From NCBI GenBank assembly GCA_024196135.1, contig JAMQCK010000076.1:26798-90797 (forward strand): 64,000 bases of DNA. The letters are read 5' to 3'. This document shows positions 21,978 through 34,973 of this stretch, in pieces. A model generated the notes under the pieces. The model saw only the letters and a list, made by a program, of their open reading frames with translations. It was not told the origin of the DNA and ran no database searches. Position 1 is the stretch's first letter. The number at the start of each line of letters is the position of its first letter. Position numbers and translations under genes: made by a program. The DNA comes from Pleurotus ostreatus/Saccharomyces cerevisiae fusant. Taxonomy: Eukaryota > Opisthokonta.

Positions 21978-24900
21978 ATGCGGTTCTCAACCGCACTCGC
22001 CCTTTTCGCCTGGGCAGGCTCGTCCCTGGTGGCGGCCGCTCCCTACAACGACACCCTCACCGATTATAACATCAATGAGAACAAGGACGCGACAGACCCC
22101 ACCCAGTACTCCACCTCCTACCCTGGCGACAAGCACACCGCGTCGCCCAAGAACTGGCGCGCCCTCCCCACCTACACCATCCTCATGGACAAGTTTGCCG
22201 ATGGCGATCCGACAAACAACGACTACTTCGGCACCATGTTCGAGCAGGATTGGAGGGAAACCCAGTTGCGATACGGCGGCGACTTGCGCGGACTCGTCAG
22301 CAAGCTGGACTATCTTCAGGGCATGGGCATCAAGGTCATCTTCGTCTCCGGTACACCCTTCCTCAACATGTTGTGGCAGGCCGACAGTGCGTGGTCTATA
22401 TGCATGCGATTCGTATCGCTGACCGGACCATAGGCTATTCGCCGCTCGACTTCTCCGTCCTCGACCCTCACTGGGGAACCCTCGACGACTGGAAGTATGT
22501 TATCGATGAAATTCACAAGCGCGATATGTACTACATGGCGGATTTCACGGTCGGCACCATGAGCGATCTCATCGGCTTCAAGGGGTGCGTCGTCGTCTAC
22601 TTCCCTTATATGCGCGAGCTGACGAGTTCGCAGGTTTATGAATACGAGTACGCCTTTCTCGCTCGACGAGTACGACTACGTCTGGAAGCACCCGCAATAT
22701 ATGCCATGGGGCTTCGACGAATACAAGGATTTCTCTGTCCGTCTCGCTTCCCTCCTTATCATGTTCCGCTCTGACCTTACACGCAGCCCGGCAACGACCG
22801 TAACACGTCTTGCACACTCCCCAACCTCTGGCTTGACTCAGGCGAGGTGGTCACCGTCGAGACCAACGGCTGCCGCGAGTCCGATTTCGACCAGTACGGT
22901 GACATGGAGGCTTTCGGTGTGCACCCTGATTGGCAACGTCAGCTCTCCAAATTCGCTTCCGTACAAGATCGTCTCCGTGAATGGCGCCCTGAGGTCATGG
23001 CTAAGCTTACCGTCTTCTCATGCATGGCGATCAATAAGCTCGACATCGACGCCATCCGTATCGACAAGGCCACGCAGGTCACAGTCGATGCTCTCGCGTC
23101 GTGGGCGGCGAGTACCCGTGCTTGTGCCGCTGACCTGGGCAAGGACAACTTCTTCATCCCTGGTGAGGTCACTGGTGGTGATCGCTTCGGTTCGCTCTAC
23201 ATGTACGTGACTTACGACTTAAATTTGGAGCGATGTTGATGCTAATGTTCATTTCAGCGGCCGTGGACGTACGACTACCCAGTTGCCCGGTGGTTTCGAC
23301 GCGGCAGTCAACGTCTCCAGTTCGGACAGTCAGTTCTTCCTCCGTGATGCTCCCATGAATGCGCTGGATGCTGTCGCCTTCCACTATTCGTTCTACCGCT
23401 CCCTCGCTCGCTTTTTGGGCATGGACGGTAACCTCCAGGTCGCGTACGACGTCGACGTCAACTTCGTGACTGCGTGGAACCAGATGATGGTCAACAACGA
23501 CTTCCTCAACCCCAGCAGTGGCGATGTTGACCCGCGCCACATGTACGGCACGAGTAACTGTGAGTTCCAAACTACTGTATGTATTTCATCCGTATCTGAC
23601 CGCATACAAAAGTCGATATCTTCCGCTGGCCAAGTCTCGAGAACGGCACCCAAAAGAGTGTGCTCGGCACGTTCCTGGCAACCTTGGTCATGCCCGGTAT
23701 CCCGCTGCTGTACTTCGGCGAGGAGCAGAACTTCTACACGTACGACTCAACCGCGTCCAACTACCTCTATGGGCGTCAAGCCATGATCGGGAACATCGCT
23801 TGGAAGAGGCACGGCTGCTACAGACTGGGTACGGAGCAGTACTACCATATCCCGCTCGAGCGCGCTCTTTTGGGCTGCCACGATGAGTGGAACGCCCTTG
23901 ACCACTTCGACCCCACCGCCAACTCGCGTCGCATGTTCGCCCAATTCAACCGCCTTCGCACAGTCTACGGCGCTCTCCAAGACGGTTTCGGACTCATCCA
24001 GAACGGCAACTGGACCTACTTCATCGAGCGCGCCGGTTCGAACGGCACGCAGACCGAGATGGGTCTCTGGTCCGTCTCGCGCCAGGGCCTGACCTCGCAG
24101 ACGCTCGAAGGCCAGCACAACGACGTCGTGTGGATGCTCTTCACGAACGAGAACGCGACGAAGACGTGGACTTATGACTGTTACGACCAGAAGCTGTGGA
24201 TCTCGACACCCTTCCAGGCCGGGACGACCGTCCGCAATTTGTTCGCCCCGTACGAGACCTACCAGCTCACGGAGTCCGCGTCGCCGTTCTACGACGATGG
24301 CAAGGAGCCGTACCGTGGCTGTCTCGGGTCTGTTACGATGGATGGCTATGGCTTCAAGGCGCTCGTGCCCGAGGACCAGTGGGTCGCACCGCTGCCTGCG
24401 CTCACGAAGTTCACGCCTGGACACGACCATCGGATCTTGTCTACGTCGGACTCGGTCGACATCACCCTGGAGTTCAACGTCGAGATGGACTGCGATAGCG
24501 TCACGAATGCGATCGCGCTCAACATGTCCTCGTCTGGCCATGGCAATGCGCCGTCGGTGGCGAACATCAACTGCGGTGCCGTGCAGAACCCGGACGCGAC
24601 GATCATTCCTGGTGATACGGTCTCTGCGTGGTCGTGGTCGGCGACCCTCAACAACTTCCCCGATGGTGTCCTCGAGATCAAGCTCGACAACCCGCAGGGC
24701 GCTAACGGTGGCAACACGACCAACGTGAGTATCCTGATAGAGCTTCGTGAGAATATGCACTGACCACGTTGCAGGCCGTCGACCATCTCCTGCTCCGTAA
24801 GGGCCAGTCGCAGAACGTCATGGTCTTCCCGGACAACGACTACCATAACGATGCCTTCTCAAAGAAGGACGGCAAGTACGTCTTCGAGCATCAAGCCTTC

Positions 24901-27900
24901 GGTGCCGACCTCTTCCGTTATTCCGCCGACTTTGGTCAGAACTGGACGGAGTGGAAGACCTGGGAGGATACGACCACGATCGATGCGGATGTCTTCGAGA
25001 ACGATGAGGCTTGGTGGGATGGTGCTCATATCATGGTCCAATGTGCGTACATCGGGAGTCTAGCGGTTGCCTGTCGCTGACACGCATTGCAGACTGGAGC
25101 CAGTTCACGCAGTCGACGTCGCACGTTACGCATGCCGACACTGGCTACGATGGTGCTGAGCGCCGCGTACCTCAGTTCTTGGCTCGCGGTCCTTTCAACC
25201 AGTGGGGCTACGACAAGGGTATCAGCTCGTTGATGTCGCAGAACGACGACGGCCAGTGGGAGCTCGAGATCATGGCATCCTGGCCGACGTACGTGCAGCT
25301 CAACGTCTGGGGCTTCGACGACTTCTACTACGGTGACACGGACGGCGACGGTGTTCTTGATCGTCTGCCGCCGAACACGGCTGCCGCGAACTACCTCAAC
25401 ATGTCCGCGCCGCCGTCGCCGCATCTGTCGTGGTCGCTGCTCGTCGATGACCGCACCATGACCTGGACGCTCAAGCCGCGCGGTCACTCGTCCGTCGGTG
25501 CGACGTGCTATGCTCTGCTCCTCGCTATCCCACTGGCCACCGGTACCCTCGCCGTCCTCATCTTCATGTGGTCCTTCTACGGCATCAAGCACAACCAGTT
25601 CGGTGTCGAGCCCAAGGACAAGTCGTACCTCCCCATCATCGGAGGCATGTTCGGCAGGGGCTCGAAGAACAAGTCGGACGAGGACGCCGGCCACCATATG
25701 ACGGAGAAGCTCTTCCACGGTGTCAAGCCCAACACGGAGATGATCGGCTGGCCGGAGGACAAGAACAAGCGGCGCAAGGTTCTGATCGCGACTCTTGAGT
25801 ACGAGATTATCGACTGGAAGTTGAAGGTCAAGATCGGTGGTCTTGGTGTCATGTCCAGTCTCATGGGCAAGGCGATGACGGACGTCGACCTCATCTGGGT
25901 TATCCCCAAGGTCAAGGACCTCGAGTACCCGGCCGGCGACCCTGCGGAGCCCATCGAGGTCATCATCTTCGGCGAGCCGTACCTCATTGAGGTCGAGACG
26001 CACGTCCTGGACAACATCACCTATGTCATCCTCGACAGCCCCGTCTTCCGCGCGCAGACCAAGGCCGACCCGTACCCCCAGCGCATGGACGATCTCAGCT
26101 CTGCCATCTTCTACTCGACGTGGAACCAGGCCATCGCCGCGACGATCCGCCGCTTCCCCACCATCGACATCTACCACATCAACGACTACCACGGCGCGCT
26201 CGCCCCGATCTACCTCTTGCCCAAGGTCATCCCCGTCTGTCTCTCGCTGCATAACGCCGAGTTTCAGGGTCTCTGGCCTCTGCGCACGAAGGAGGAGATG
26301 AAGGAGGTCTGCTCGGCGTTCAACATCAGCAAGGAGCACTGCACGAAATACGTCCAGTTCGGCAACACGTTCAACTTGCTGCACGCGGCTGCCTCGTTCA
26401 TCAGCGTGCACCAGAAGAGTATCGGTGTGGCTGGTGTGTCTGACAAGTACGGCAAGCGCTCGTGGGCTCGTTACCCGGCGCTTTGGACGCTCAAGCACGT
26501 CGACTCCCTTCCGAACCCGGATCCCACGGATATCGCGGCGTTGGACGAGAAACCTACGGATGTTCATAACGTGCAGATCGATCAGGCGGCTGAGGCTCAG
26601 CGTCCGGAGCATAAGCGTCAAGCACAGGAGTGGGCGGGCATCAAGCAGGACCCCAACTCGGATCTCTTCGTGTTCGTCGGTCGTTGGTCCAAGCAGAAGG
26701 GTGTCGATGTTATTGCGGATGTCATGCCGTCTCTGTAAGTGCTGACTTCCCCGCCCCACCTTCATCATACTGACCGTGCCACTCAGTCTCGAGAAGCGCC
26801 CTTCGATCCAGCTCATCTGTGTCGGTCCCGTCATCGATCTTTACGGACGCTTCGCTGCGGAGAAATTGGCACGTCTGATGGAGCTCTACCCGGATCGTGT
26901 CTTCTCCAAGCCGGAGTTCACTGCATTGCCGCCGTACTTGTTCAGTGGTGCCGACTTCGCCCTCATCCCGTCTCGTGATGAGCCATTCGGTCTTGTCGCT
27001 GTCGAGTTCGGTAGGAAGGGTGCTCTCGGTGTCGGTTCCCGTCTTGGTGGTCTCGGTCTTATGCCCGGTTGGGTAAGTAGCTTCCCTATCACTGAGCGAT
27101 CCAAGTCTCTGACCAATTTTGCAGTGGTACCCCGTCGAGTCCAGCTCTACGCAGCACATGCTATCGCAGCTCACGAAGACGATCAAGATGGCGCTCAAGT
27201 CCACGGAAGAGGAGCGTGCTATCCTTCGTGCTCGCTCCGCCGTCCAGCGCTTCCCTGTCGTCGAGTGGCGTCAGCGTACCGAGGACTTCCACAAGCGGTC
27301 AATCACCATCAGTCGTGCTCTTGCCGGTCACAATGCTTGGCGCGAAAGCGACTGCGATGGCGGCGCTCCTCGCGTCATCGCCGATACTGACGACTGGCAA
27401 CCGGAGAACCAGGCCTACCCTCAGCAACCCGAGTGGGACAGGAACAGCGTCATGTCCGGCATGGAGAGCCCGCGTAGCCCGTATGGCTCGATGACGCCCA
27501 CCATGCCACCACCATCTCCCGGCGGCAACGGCGGCGACTACCTCAGCGCGGCACCTCGTTACGGCGGCCAGAACCGGTCATCCTACCAGTCGGCATCAGA
27601 AGAGAGCGGCGACTACTTCAGCAACTCGCAGCACTCGCGGGCAAGCACAGCGGTCGAAAGCCCTGGCGGCTACGGAAACTTCCTGGAGAAGGCGAACCGC
27701 GTCATTGGCCGTGATCAGCGTCATGCTCCGGACCCGTTCCTCGACGGCGCTCTCACCGCACCTCAGCGACCATTCGGCGGACACTCGCGTGTATCGTCGG
27801 TGGAGTCGATCTCGTCCATTGTCGATGAGAAGGCCAACTCGCCACTCAACAAGGCCATTGCATCAGTAAGCTTGAGTTGCATGGATGCCCAATCTTATGC

Positions 27901-29749
27901 TGACATCGTATCTAGTTCACTGACTCCGACGGTGGCGTCGCTGCCGAGTTCGTCCAGAAGTTGCAGGATCTCAACTCGAAGAACTCGGAACATGAGCTCT
28001 GTATCGAGAAGTTCTTGATGAAGCAGGAAGAGGCTTTCTTCGGTCGTGTCAAGAAGGAGAAGCTCGACGCCGCCAGCATCCGCTCAAGCAACCGTGACTC
28101 CGTTTGGGGCACGCCTTCGCCTTCCCTGTACTCTCACCCGTCTTGTGAGTAATCTTGCTGGAGGGCTCGAGTTTCAATCATCTAACGCTTCTGCAGCCCC
28201 GAGCACCGCTGGTTTCCCGTCTGCCTACTCATCGGATTACGATGGAGGATACAAGCCGGAACCGCCACAGGACAAGCCCATGACGCACCTCCAGGTCACC
28301 ATGGCTCGCGAGATTGGAGGCTGGCCGCTATACGCCATCATCATGGGTCTCGGCCAGATGCTTAGCGCGACGAGTTTCCAGATTACCCTGCTCAGTGGTC
28401 GCAACTGGCAAGACGACATCCAGCTATACGTGCTTGGTGGCGTTTTCCTGGCTGCCTCTGCTGTCTGGTACCCGCTCTTCCGCATGAAGCCGTCTGTCTG
28501 GGTTTTGTCATTGCCCTGGGCGTTCTTCGGTCTTGCCTTCCTCCTTATCGGTCTCCCATCCGTCGCCGAAGCCTTGCACCCCGCTCACCACATCATGGCG
28601 AGTGTGGCTACGTGGTGTTACGCCGTCGCGTCCGCCGCCTCGTTCTGCTTCTTCGGTCTCAACTTCGGTGAAGAGGCCGGTGCGGCGACGGAGGTCTGGA
28701 CGCTTCGTGCGTGCATTGTGCAGGGCTCTCAGCAGATCTGGGTGGCGGCGTTGTGGTACTGGGGCTACATGCTCAATGGCAAGACGGAGGAGTACATCCC
28801 GCCATGGTGGATCGTGCTCATCGTGTTCCCGCTTGCCATCATGAGCTTCGCGTTCGCGTACCTCATGTGGTTCGGGCTGCCCGAGTACTACCGTCAGACG
28901 CCGCCCAAGGTCCCTCACTTCTACGCGACGCTCGCCCGCAGAAAGCTCGTGCTTTGGTTCCTGGCCTCGGAGATCCTCCGTGACTACTGGCTGAGTGGGG
29001 TACGTGTCTTTGACTCTTGACCCACAACACTTCTAACCTCCCTTCTACAGCCTTACGGCCGCAACTGGAGCTTCCTCTGGAGCGTCAACATTCCGAAGTG
29101 GCACATTCTCATCCTCATCATCGTCTTCTTTATCTTCGTCTGGGCCGCCATGATGTTCGTGTTGACGCACTTCAGCAAGACGCACACATGGTTGTTGCCT
29201 GTCTTCGCTGTCGGTCTCGGTGCACCGCGTTGGTGCCAGATGATGTGGGGTACTTCGTCGCTCGCCTTGTACATCCCATGGGCAGGCAACTCTGGTCCTT
29301 ATCTCGGCATCTCGCTCTGGCTGTGGCTCGGTGTCTTGGATGCCGTGCAGGGTGTCGGACTGGGTATGATCTTGCTACAGGTAAGTCTTGACTTCGTTGC
29401 TGCTCGCCACTGTGTGCTCACCTCTCGCTTAGACCTTGTCACGATTGCACGTCTGCGCAACGCTCGCCTTCTCGCAAATCATTGGATCGGTCTGCGTGAT
29501 GGTCGCGCGTGCAACAGCACCCAACGCCATCGGCCCAGAAAGCGTCTTCCCCGACGCGGCGAAGTGGGACTTCGAAGATGGGCTCAAGGGCAGTCCCATG
29601 GCAGCACCCTTGTTCTGGGTCGCCTTGGTCTGCCAACTTATCATTGTATTTGGCTACTTCTGGTTCTACAGAAAGGAGCAGCTTTGTATGTCTTTCGTTT
29701 CTTCGCACTTTATTCTCCTCGCTGACCTCCTCTTCCAGCTCGGCCATGA
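21978..29749 (+). CDS. AGS1: cell-wall alpha-1,3-glucan synthase
   Basis: Fifteen exons and fourteen introns of about 50 nt give roughly 2350 residues. Predicted to polymerise and export the alpha-1,3-glucan of the cell wall at the plasma membrane. A signal peptide ([21 protein letters not shown]) leads into an extracellular GH13 amylase-like domain with [11 protein letters not shown] (nucleophile Asp), [12 protein letters not shown] (acid/base Glu) and [15 protein letters not shown] helix near 25500 ([20 protein letters not shown]) precedes a cytosolic GT5 domain: [46 protein letters not shown] and [19 protein letters not shown] disordered Ser/Pro linker follows, then a multi-TM C-terminal exporter region. 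Length and domain order match fungal Ags/Mok proteins. The final exon adds only SRP to KEQL before the stop at 29747-29749. Confidence 0.96.
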
Positions 29750-30795
29750 TCAACCTTCGCTTTCTCCCGGGCATTCTATCATAAAACCGTTCACCATAAT
29801 ATTGTTCTGTTTGGGTTTCGTGTCGCCGGCTCATGGACTTGTCGTGTCGTGTCAAGGACTTGTTTGTTCTGATTTTTCGTACGTGATATACTGGCTGCTC
29901 GCTATCATCTATCCGCTCCTTAGAAGACCACTGTTCGAATAATGGATGATCAGGCAGGGATCTCTACTATATACGCTATACATGCGCGGTCGGCAGTGCG
30001 CTGGCCCTTTGGCGTTGTGTTACTACTACTCTGTACTTTCAGTTCTGGAATGGCATTTTTTCCTGCAGGATATGAGGGTGAAGGACACGGCAAGTGGTTG
30101 AGTTTGAATTGTAGGTCCCATTCCATTCTGTTTGGAGTGACTGACGTTCTGCTGAATCTCATGATGTTGGTGCGTGCAACTTACTCTGGACCTCACGAGA
30201 CTTTGCGCTCATGTTATGCAGATGCGCTGCTGCGTCAGACATGCGTCGCTGATCCTTGCGAAGACGGAAGCCTTTGTAGGGGGCGACTTGCACGCTTCTG
30301 GGTCGAACCTTCAGGGCGATTGCCGTGAACATGAGCTCGCGATTCGCGATTATGGCGGCCGAATATTTATCCGCTACTGTCAGGGTCGACTCGAGAGACA
30401 GGGGGAGGACTATCTGGTGCTACCGACTGGAGAGGTATGGGGGAGGTACAGTGCACGATGCCTGTCGTCCTAAAAGCCTGCTAAGAGGGAATCGCTCGCC
30501 AGACGATGGTGCAAAGTGGTGCGAGTCTGCACCAAGACTTCGAATCTTCTCGTTCCTTTTATCGCCGTCCGGTACTCTTCCCGGCACGCCTGTCGCCTCG
30601 CCGGCAAACAGTGTTCGGCCGTGGAATGGGGGTGTCCGGTGCACGGCTTACGCAGAGTATCGCTCACCCTCACGTGCGGCAACGCGAGAGGCATGACATC
30701 AGCCATCGATAGCGGTTTATAATCGCGCGTCCCAGCGAAAGGCAGGCCCCCCACCCAAGGTTGACCTTGACACCGACCTCGACGACACAGCAGCA
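29750..30795. other. intergenic region between AGS1 and the Mn-SOD gene
   Basis: A 128-codon ATG frame lies at 29942-30328, but it has an erratic composition and no recognised domain, and it sits in AT-richer sequence, so it is not called. The right end holds the SOD promoter (TTTATAA at 30716-30722, about 74 bases before the ATG). Confidence 0.4.
30716..30722 (+). promoter_or_regulatory. candidate TATA box of the Mn-SOD gene
   Basis: TTTATAA lies 74 bases upstream of the SOD start codon, within a GC-rich background, which makes it stand out. Confidence 0.45.
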
Positions 30796-31584
30796 ATGGC
30801 GCACACCCTCCCCGACCTCCCCTACGCCTACGATGCGCTCGAGCCGTTCATCTCGCGCCAGATCATGGAGCTCCACCACAAGAAGCACCATGCGACCTAC
30901 GTGAACTCGCTCAACGCCGCCGAGGCCGCGTACGCCAAGGCGACCACCCCGCGCGAGCGCATCGGCCTCCAGGCCGCGCTCAAGTTCAACGGCGGTGGTG
31001 CGTAGTGGCCGCGATCTGTCCTGCTGAGCGCGCGCTGATCGCCCATCTCCCGCAGGCCACATCAACCACTCGCTCTTCTGGACCAACCTCGCGCCCTCGT
31101 CCTCTGAGGGCAAGGGCAACGGCGGTGTCCTCAAGGACGGCCCGCTCAAGGAGGCCATCACCTCCGTCTTCGGCAGCTTCGAGGACTTCAAGAAGCAGTT
31201 CAACACCACCACCGCGGGCATCCAGGGCTCTGGCTGGGGCTGGCTCGTACGTCCCGTCTTTCTCTGTGCACCGATGGGCGCGATCTGAGTTTGGCTTGCT
31301 CGCAGGGCCTGAACCCGACCACCAAGAAGGTCGAGATCACCACCACCTCCAACCAGGACCCGCTCCTGACGCACATCCCCATCATCGGCGTCGACATCTG
31401 GGAGCACGCCTTCTACCTCCAGTACCTCAACGTCAAGGCCGACGTGCGTAGCTTGATATCTTGTCCATCGTGCCAGTAGCTGACGGATGTCTGATAGTAC
31501 CTCAACGCCATCTGGAACGTCATCAACTGGGATGAGGCTGAGCGCCGCTACCAGGACGCCCTCGCTGGCAAGTTCAAGCTCTAA
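30796..31584 (+). CDS. SOD2: superoxide dismutase, Mn/Fe family (Mn type)
   Basis: Four exons give about 203 residues. It converts superoxide to hydrogen peroxide and oxygen. The start reads [20 protein letters not shown], aligning directly with the mature Mn-SOD N terminus. Metal ligands are visible in [21 protein letters not shown], and the paired Asp/His of [19 protein letters not shown] and the Gln in NQDPLL are typical of the manganese subtype. The C terminus is [18 protein letters not shown]. There is no mitochondrial presequence in the called frame, so the enzyme may be cytosolic, or a presequence exon was missed. An in-frame TGA-free upstream exon was not found. Confidence 0.95.
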
Positions 31585-32310
31585 ATGGCTTGACCTTCCT
31601 TTCTTTTGCTCGGTAGCCGTCTCCTTTGCTGGCTGATGGGCACCGATAGTGTACGGAAAACTGAAGTGTAACAATTACTGAAAAGCAACGTTGTATTCTT
31701 GTGGATCATCGAGCGTGTGATGTCTGAAGTTCGTCAAGATGTTGTGCGTCGACACCGTTTGTCTCAGACCGACGCCGCGCACGTCGGTGTGCGTACACGT
31801 TCCCCATCTACCCGCTCGTCGTATGTTCGTGATCCCAGCACCTATACATCTAAGTTGACAGGCCTTGCCAGCCATGCGACACATCCGACTAACAAGCAGA
31901 ACAGATGACTCGACTGATTGATATACAGCTGCATCTACAGTCGGCGGACTGGACCCTGATGTTCCATCCTCCGAGGGAGGGGAAGGTTACGGTGGCGCAT
32001 CTTGTCGCGAACAATTCCAGCGATGTCGGCCTTTCGCCTCGATTTCCAGCGATGCTAGTCTTCCACCTCGCGAGTTTGGGAGGACCCTTGCATGGTGAAG
32101 ATGATCAGAGAAGATGGACAACAGGGCTCCCGTTGCCGTAGCTGCCAATATAATGGGCGCGCGTAGCGCCGGCCACGACCAAGTTGAAGTTTCGGGCCGG
32201 CCAGTGATCAGCGCGACGTCATTCCCACGGTTCGCGGGCCGCACTCGAGTATACCTGGTCGCGCTCCGCCGCTCTCCTCAGCCCGTCTTTCGTCGCGCGA
32301 CGCAGCGTCC
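31585..32310. other. intergenic region between SOD and the sphingoid-base kinase gene
   Basis: Holds the SOD 3' flank and the promoter of the kinase gene. No protein or RNA gene was recognised. Confidence 0.45.
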
Positions 32311-34973
32311 ATGGTGCACCGCGACATCGTCATCCGCCTCCATGGCAAGACGGCCACGCTGGCCTTCACTGACAGCGCGCTCACCGTCTCGCGCGGCGCC
32401 GCCACGGACACCGCGTCCGCGCGCTCCGCCAGGTCCAGCGACTCCGCCTCCCGGTCCAAGTCCGACGTCGAGGTGCCGCTGAGGAACGTGCTCGGCGCGG
32501 AGTTTGACGAGAAGACGCGGGAGATCGTGATACACTTTGTGTCGCGGAAGAAGAAGAACGGCAAGGGCCCGCATGTGCTGGTGAAGATCACCGGTGCGGT
32601 CAAGGATGCGGAGAACTACACCGCGAAGCTTTGGGTGGACAACCTGCTGCAAAGCGTCTTTACTTGTGAGCAAACATGTCTTGCTCCTGTGCTTCCGCTC
32701 ATCAGTACTTCCAGCGTCTGGAGTGACGAACGGAAGGAAGCTGAAGGTCTTGGTTAATCCTCACGGAGGACAGGTGCGTGGTCAATGTCTTTGTATGTAG
32801 CGCTCCCTTTGACGTTATTACCCCAGGGCAAAGGCCTTGTCGTCTGGCGCAAGAGAATAGAACCCATCTTCAAGGCAGCAGGCTGTCAGATCGACCTCAC
32901 TATCACCACCCACAACGGGCACGCGTACGATCTCGCGAAGACTCTCGCGCTCGACTACGATGCTGTAGTCACCGTGTCTGGGGACGGTCTCATTCATGAG
33001 GTACGCAGCATTCACTGGCCAGGTACACCGTGCGCTAACGCGATGCCGAACAGGTCCTGAACGGCTTCGCGGCTCACGAGCAGCCCACGAAAGCCCTCTC
33101 GATCCCCATTGCACCTATCCCTACCGGCTCGGGAAATGGCACAGCGCTCAACCTGCTTGGTCTGACGGTGAGTTGGCTCGATATATGCGTGTCGTTCGCG
33201 AGTACTGAAGAAATCTCGCCACGTAGGACGGCTTCGATGTGGTTGCCGCAGCGCTGAATGCTATCAGAGGTGATTCTGATTCCAACGCACCTTCCTCGTC
33301 ATTGATGCTGAGGATATGTCAGGCCACCCAATGCCGGTCGACTTGTTCTCCCTCGTCCAGGATGGCAAACGCTCCGTGTCTTTCATGTCGCAGGCTCTGG
33401 GTCTCATGGCCGACCTCGACCTCGGCACAGAACACCTGCGCTGGATGGGTGATGCTCGGTTCGGTAAGCGGCTCTTCCTCTTCCATCTCACTTCACATCA
33501 GAAATGCGTGTTCCCATTGATTATTCTTCCACCCTGTGCGCTTCTACATCGAATGCGCCTACTTCTCGCCTATCTACCCTGTTCTGTTCAATGAATAAAC
33601 TATCTGATGCGCACCCACAGTCTACGGCTTCATCCGCGGCGTGCTCTCGCAGAAACCCTGCCCGATCGAGCTGTACTACAAGCCCGCGGAGACCGACCGC
33701 CAGAAGATGTACAAGGCACTCCAGGACCGGCACGCCACGCAGGCGACGCATCAGGCGCACGCCTCGACCGCGTCCGTGTCCTTCGCCGTTAGGCCCTCGT
33801 CGCCGTTCTCCTCACCCGCGACCCCCTTCGCGAGCTCGACGCCGTTCTCGGGTGGGCCTGCGAGCTCGTTCTCGGGCCCTGCGAGCCCGACGTCGGCGAG
33901 CACGCCCTCTGACCGGAGGCCCAAGTCACCGATGTCGGAGGACGGGGAGGATGGGCTGCCGCCGTTGGTGTATGCGAAGGCTGGTAGTAGTGGTAGCGAA
34001 GGCTCCAGTGACGATGGATGGACGAAGTTCGAGGACCCGATACTGTTTGTGTATGCGGGGAAGGGGCCCTATGTGGCAAGGGACCTGATGGCGTTCCCTG
34101 CGTCGCTGCCGGACGATGGGTTGATTGATATTACGATTCATCCGATGGTGAGCGAGTATGTTCAGAATCGGAGATGAGTGCTGATGAGTATTGTAGGCAC
34201 CCATGGGCGAGCTCTTTGGCGCGATGAACGGCGCGGAGAAGGGGGAGCTGTTTTGGAGGAAGAGGGTGAGTCTCCCCTTATTATAGTCATCTTCCCCGCT
34301 TGTGCATCAAAGCTAACCTTTTCCTACTCAGCTCACCTACGTCAAAGCGCACGCCTTCCGCGTCCGCCCCGTCGCGCCCGCGCCCGACCGCGAGCCGCAG
34401 GGCAACCTGTCCGTCGACGGCGAGCGCTTCCCGTTCAAGGAGTTCACGGTCGAGGTCCATCAGAAGCTGGGCCGGCTGATGAGCATGCATGGGATGTATG
34501 TGTGCGAGTTCGGGAAGGAGGGGGCGGGTGGTAAAGGGAAAGAGGCAGCGAAACCTGCGACCACGGCGAAGGGCAAGGCGCCGACTAACGGTGTTGCTCT
34601 CGCGCCCCCGCCGGCGGCGAAGACTGCGAAAGCAAAGTCGCCTGCGCCTGCGGCTCAGACGGACGTGCCAGCTGCTCCTGCCTCTGCGCAGGGTCAGCCG
34701 GCCACCGAAACTGTCCAGGCGCCTGTCGCGGAGGCGGCGGAGACTGCCGCAAAGGCAGCGCAGGGGACCTCAGATGCCCCCGATGTCGCGAACGGTAGCG
34801 CGAAGGAGGCTGATGTTGCCAAGAAGGCGATCAGCACCGAGTCTGCGAAGGATATCAAGGAGGCGAAGACGGAGGTACAGGCCGAAAAGGCCGACGAGAC
34901 AACCTCGAAGGCTGCACCCAATGGAGATGCGCCTGCGTCGTCCGCGACTGCGCCAGTTGCCGAAGAGCACTGA
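32311..34973 (+). CDS. sphingoid long-chain-base kinase (diacylglycerol-kinase catalytic fold)
   Basis: About eight exons give roughly 760 residues. It should phosphorylate phytosphingosine/dihydrosphingosine, as yeast Lcb4/Lcb5 do. An N-terminal PH-like region (DVEVPLRNVLGAEFDEKTRE) precedes the catalytic core: KLKVLVNPHGGQGKG (C1), then VSGDGLIHEVLNG (the SGDG nucleotide loop), then PIAPIPTGSGNGTALNL. FVYGFIRGVLSQKPCPIELY follows. A Ser/Pro-rich insert of about 80 residues leads to FVYAGKGPYVARDLMAFP and the C-terminal conserved block LSVDGERFPFKEFTVEVHQ. After SMHGMYV comes an extra tail of about 160 residues made almost wholly of Ala, Lys, Pro, Thr and Glu, which the yeast enzymes lack. 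Confidence 0.9.

Noticed and set aside
29942..30328. 128-codon ATG frame after AGS1
   Set aside because: Erratic composition and no recognised motif or splice context.
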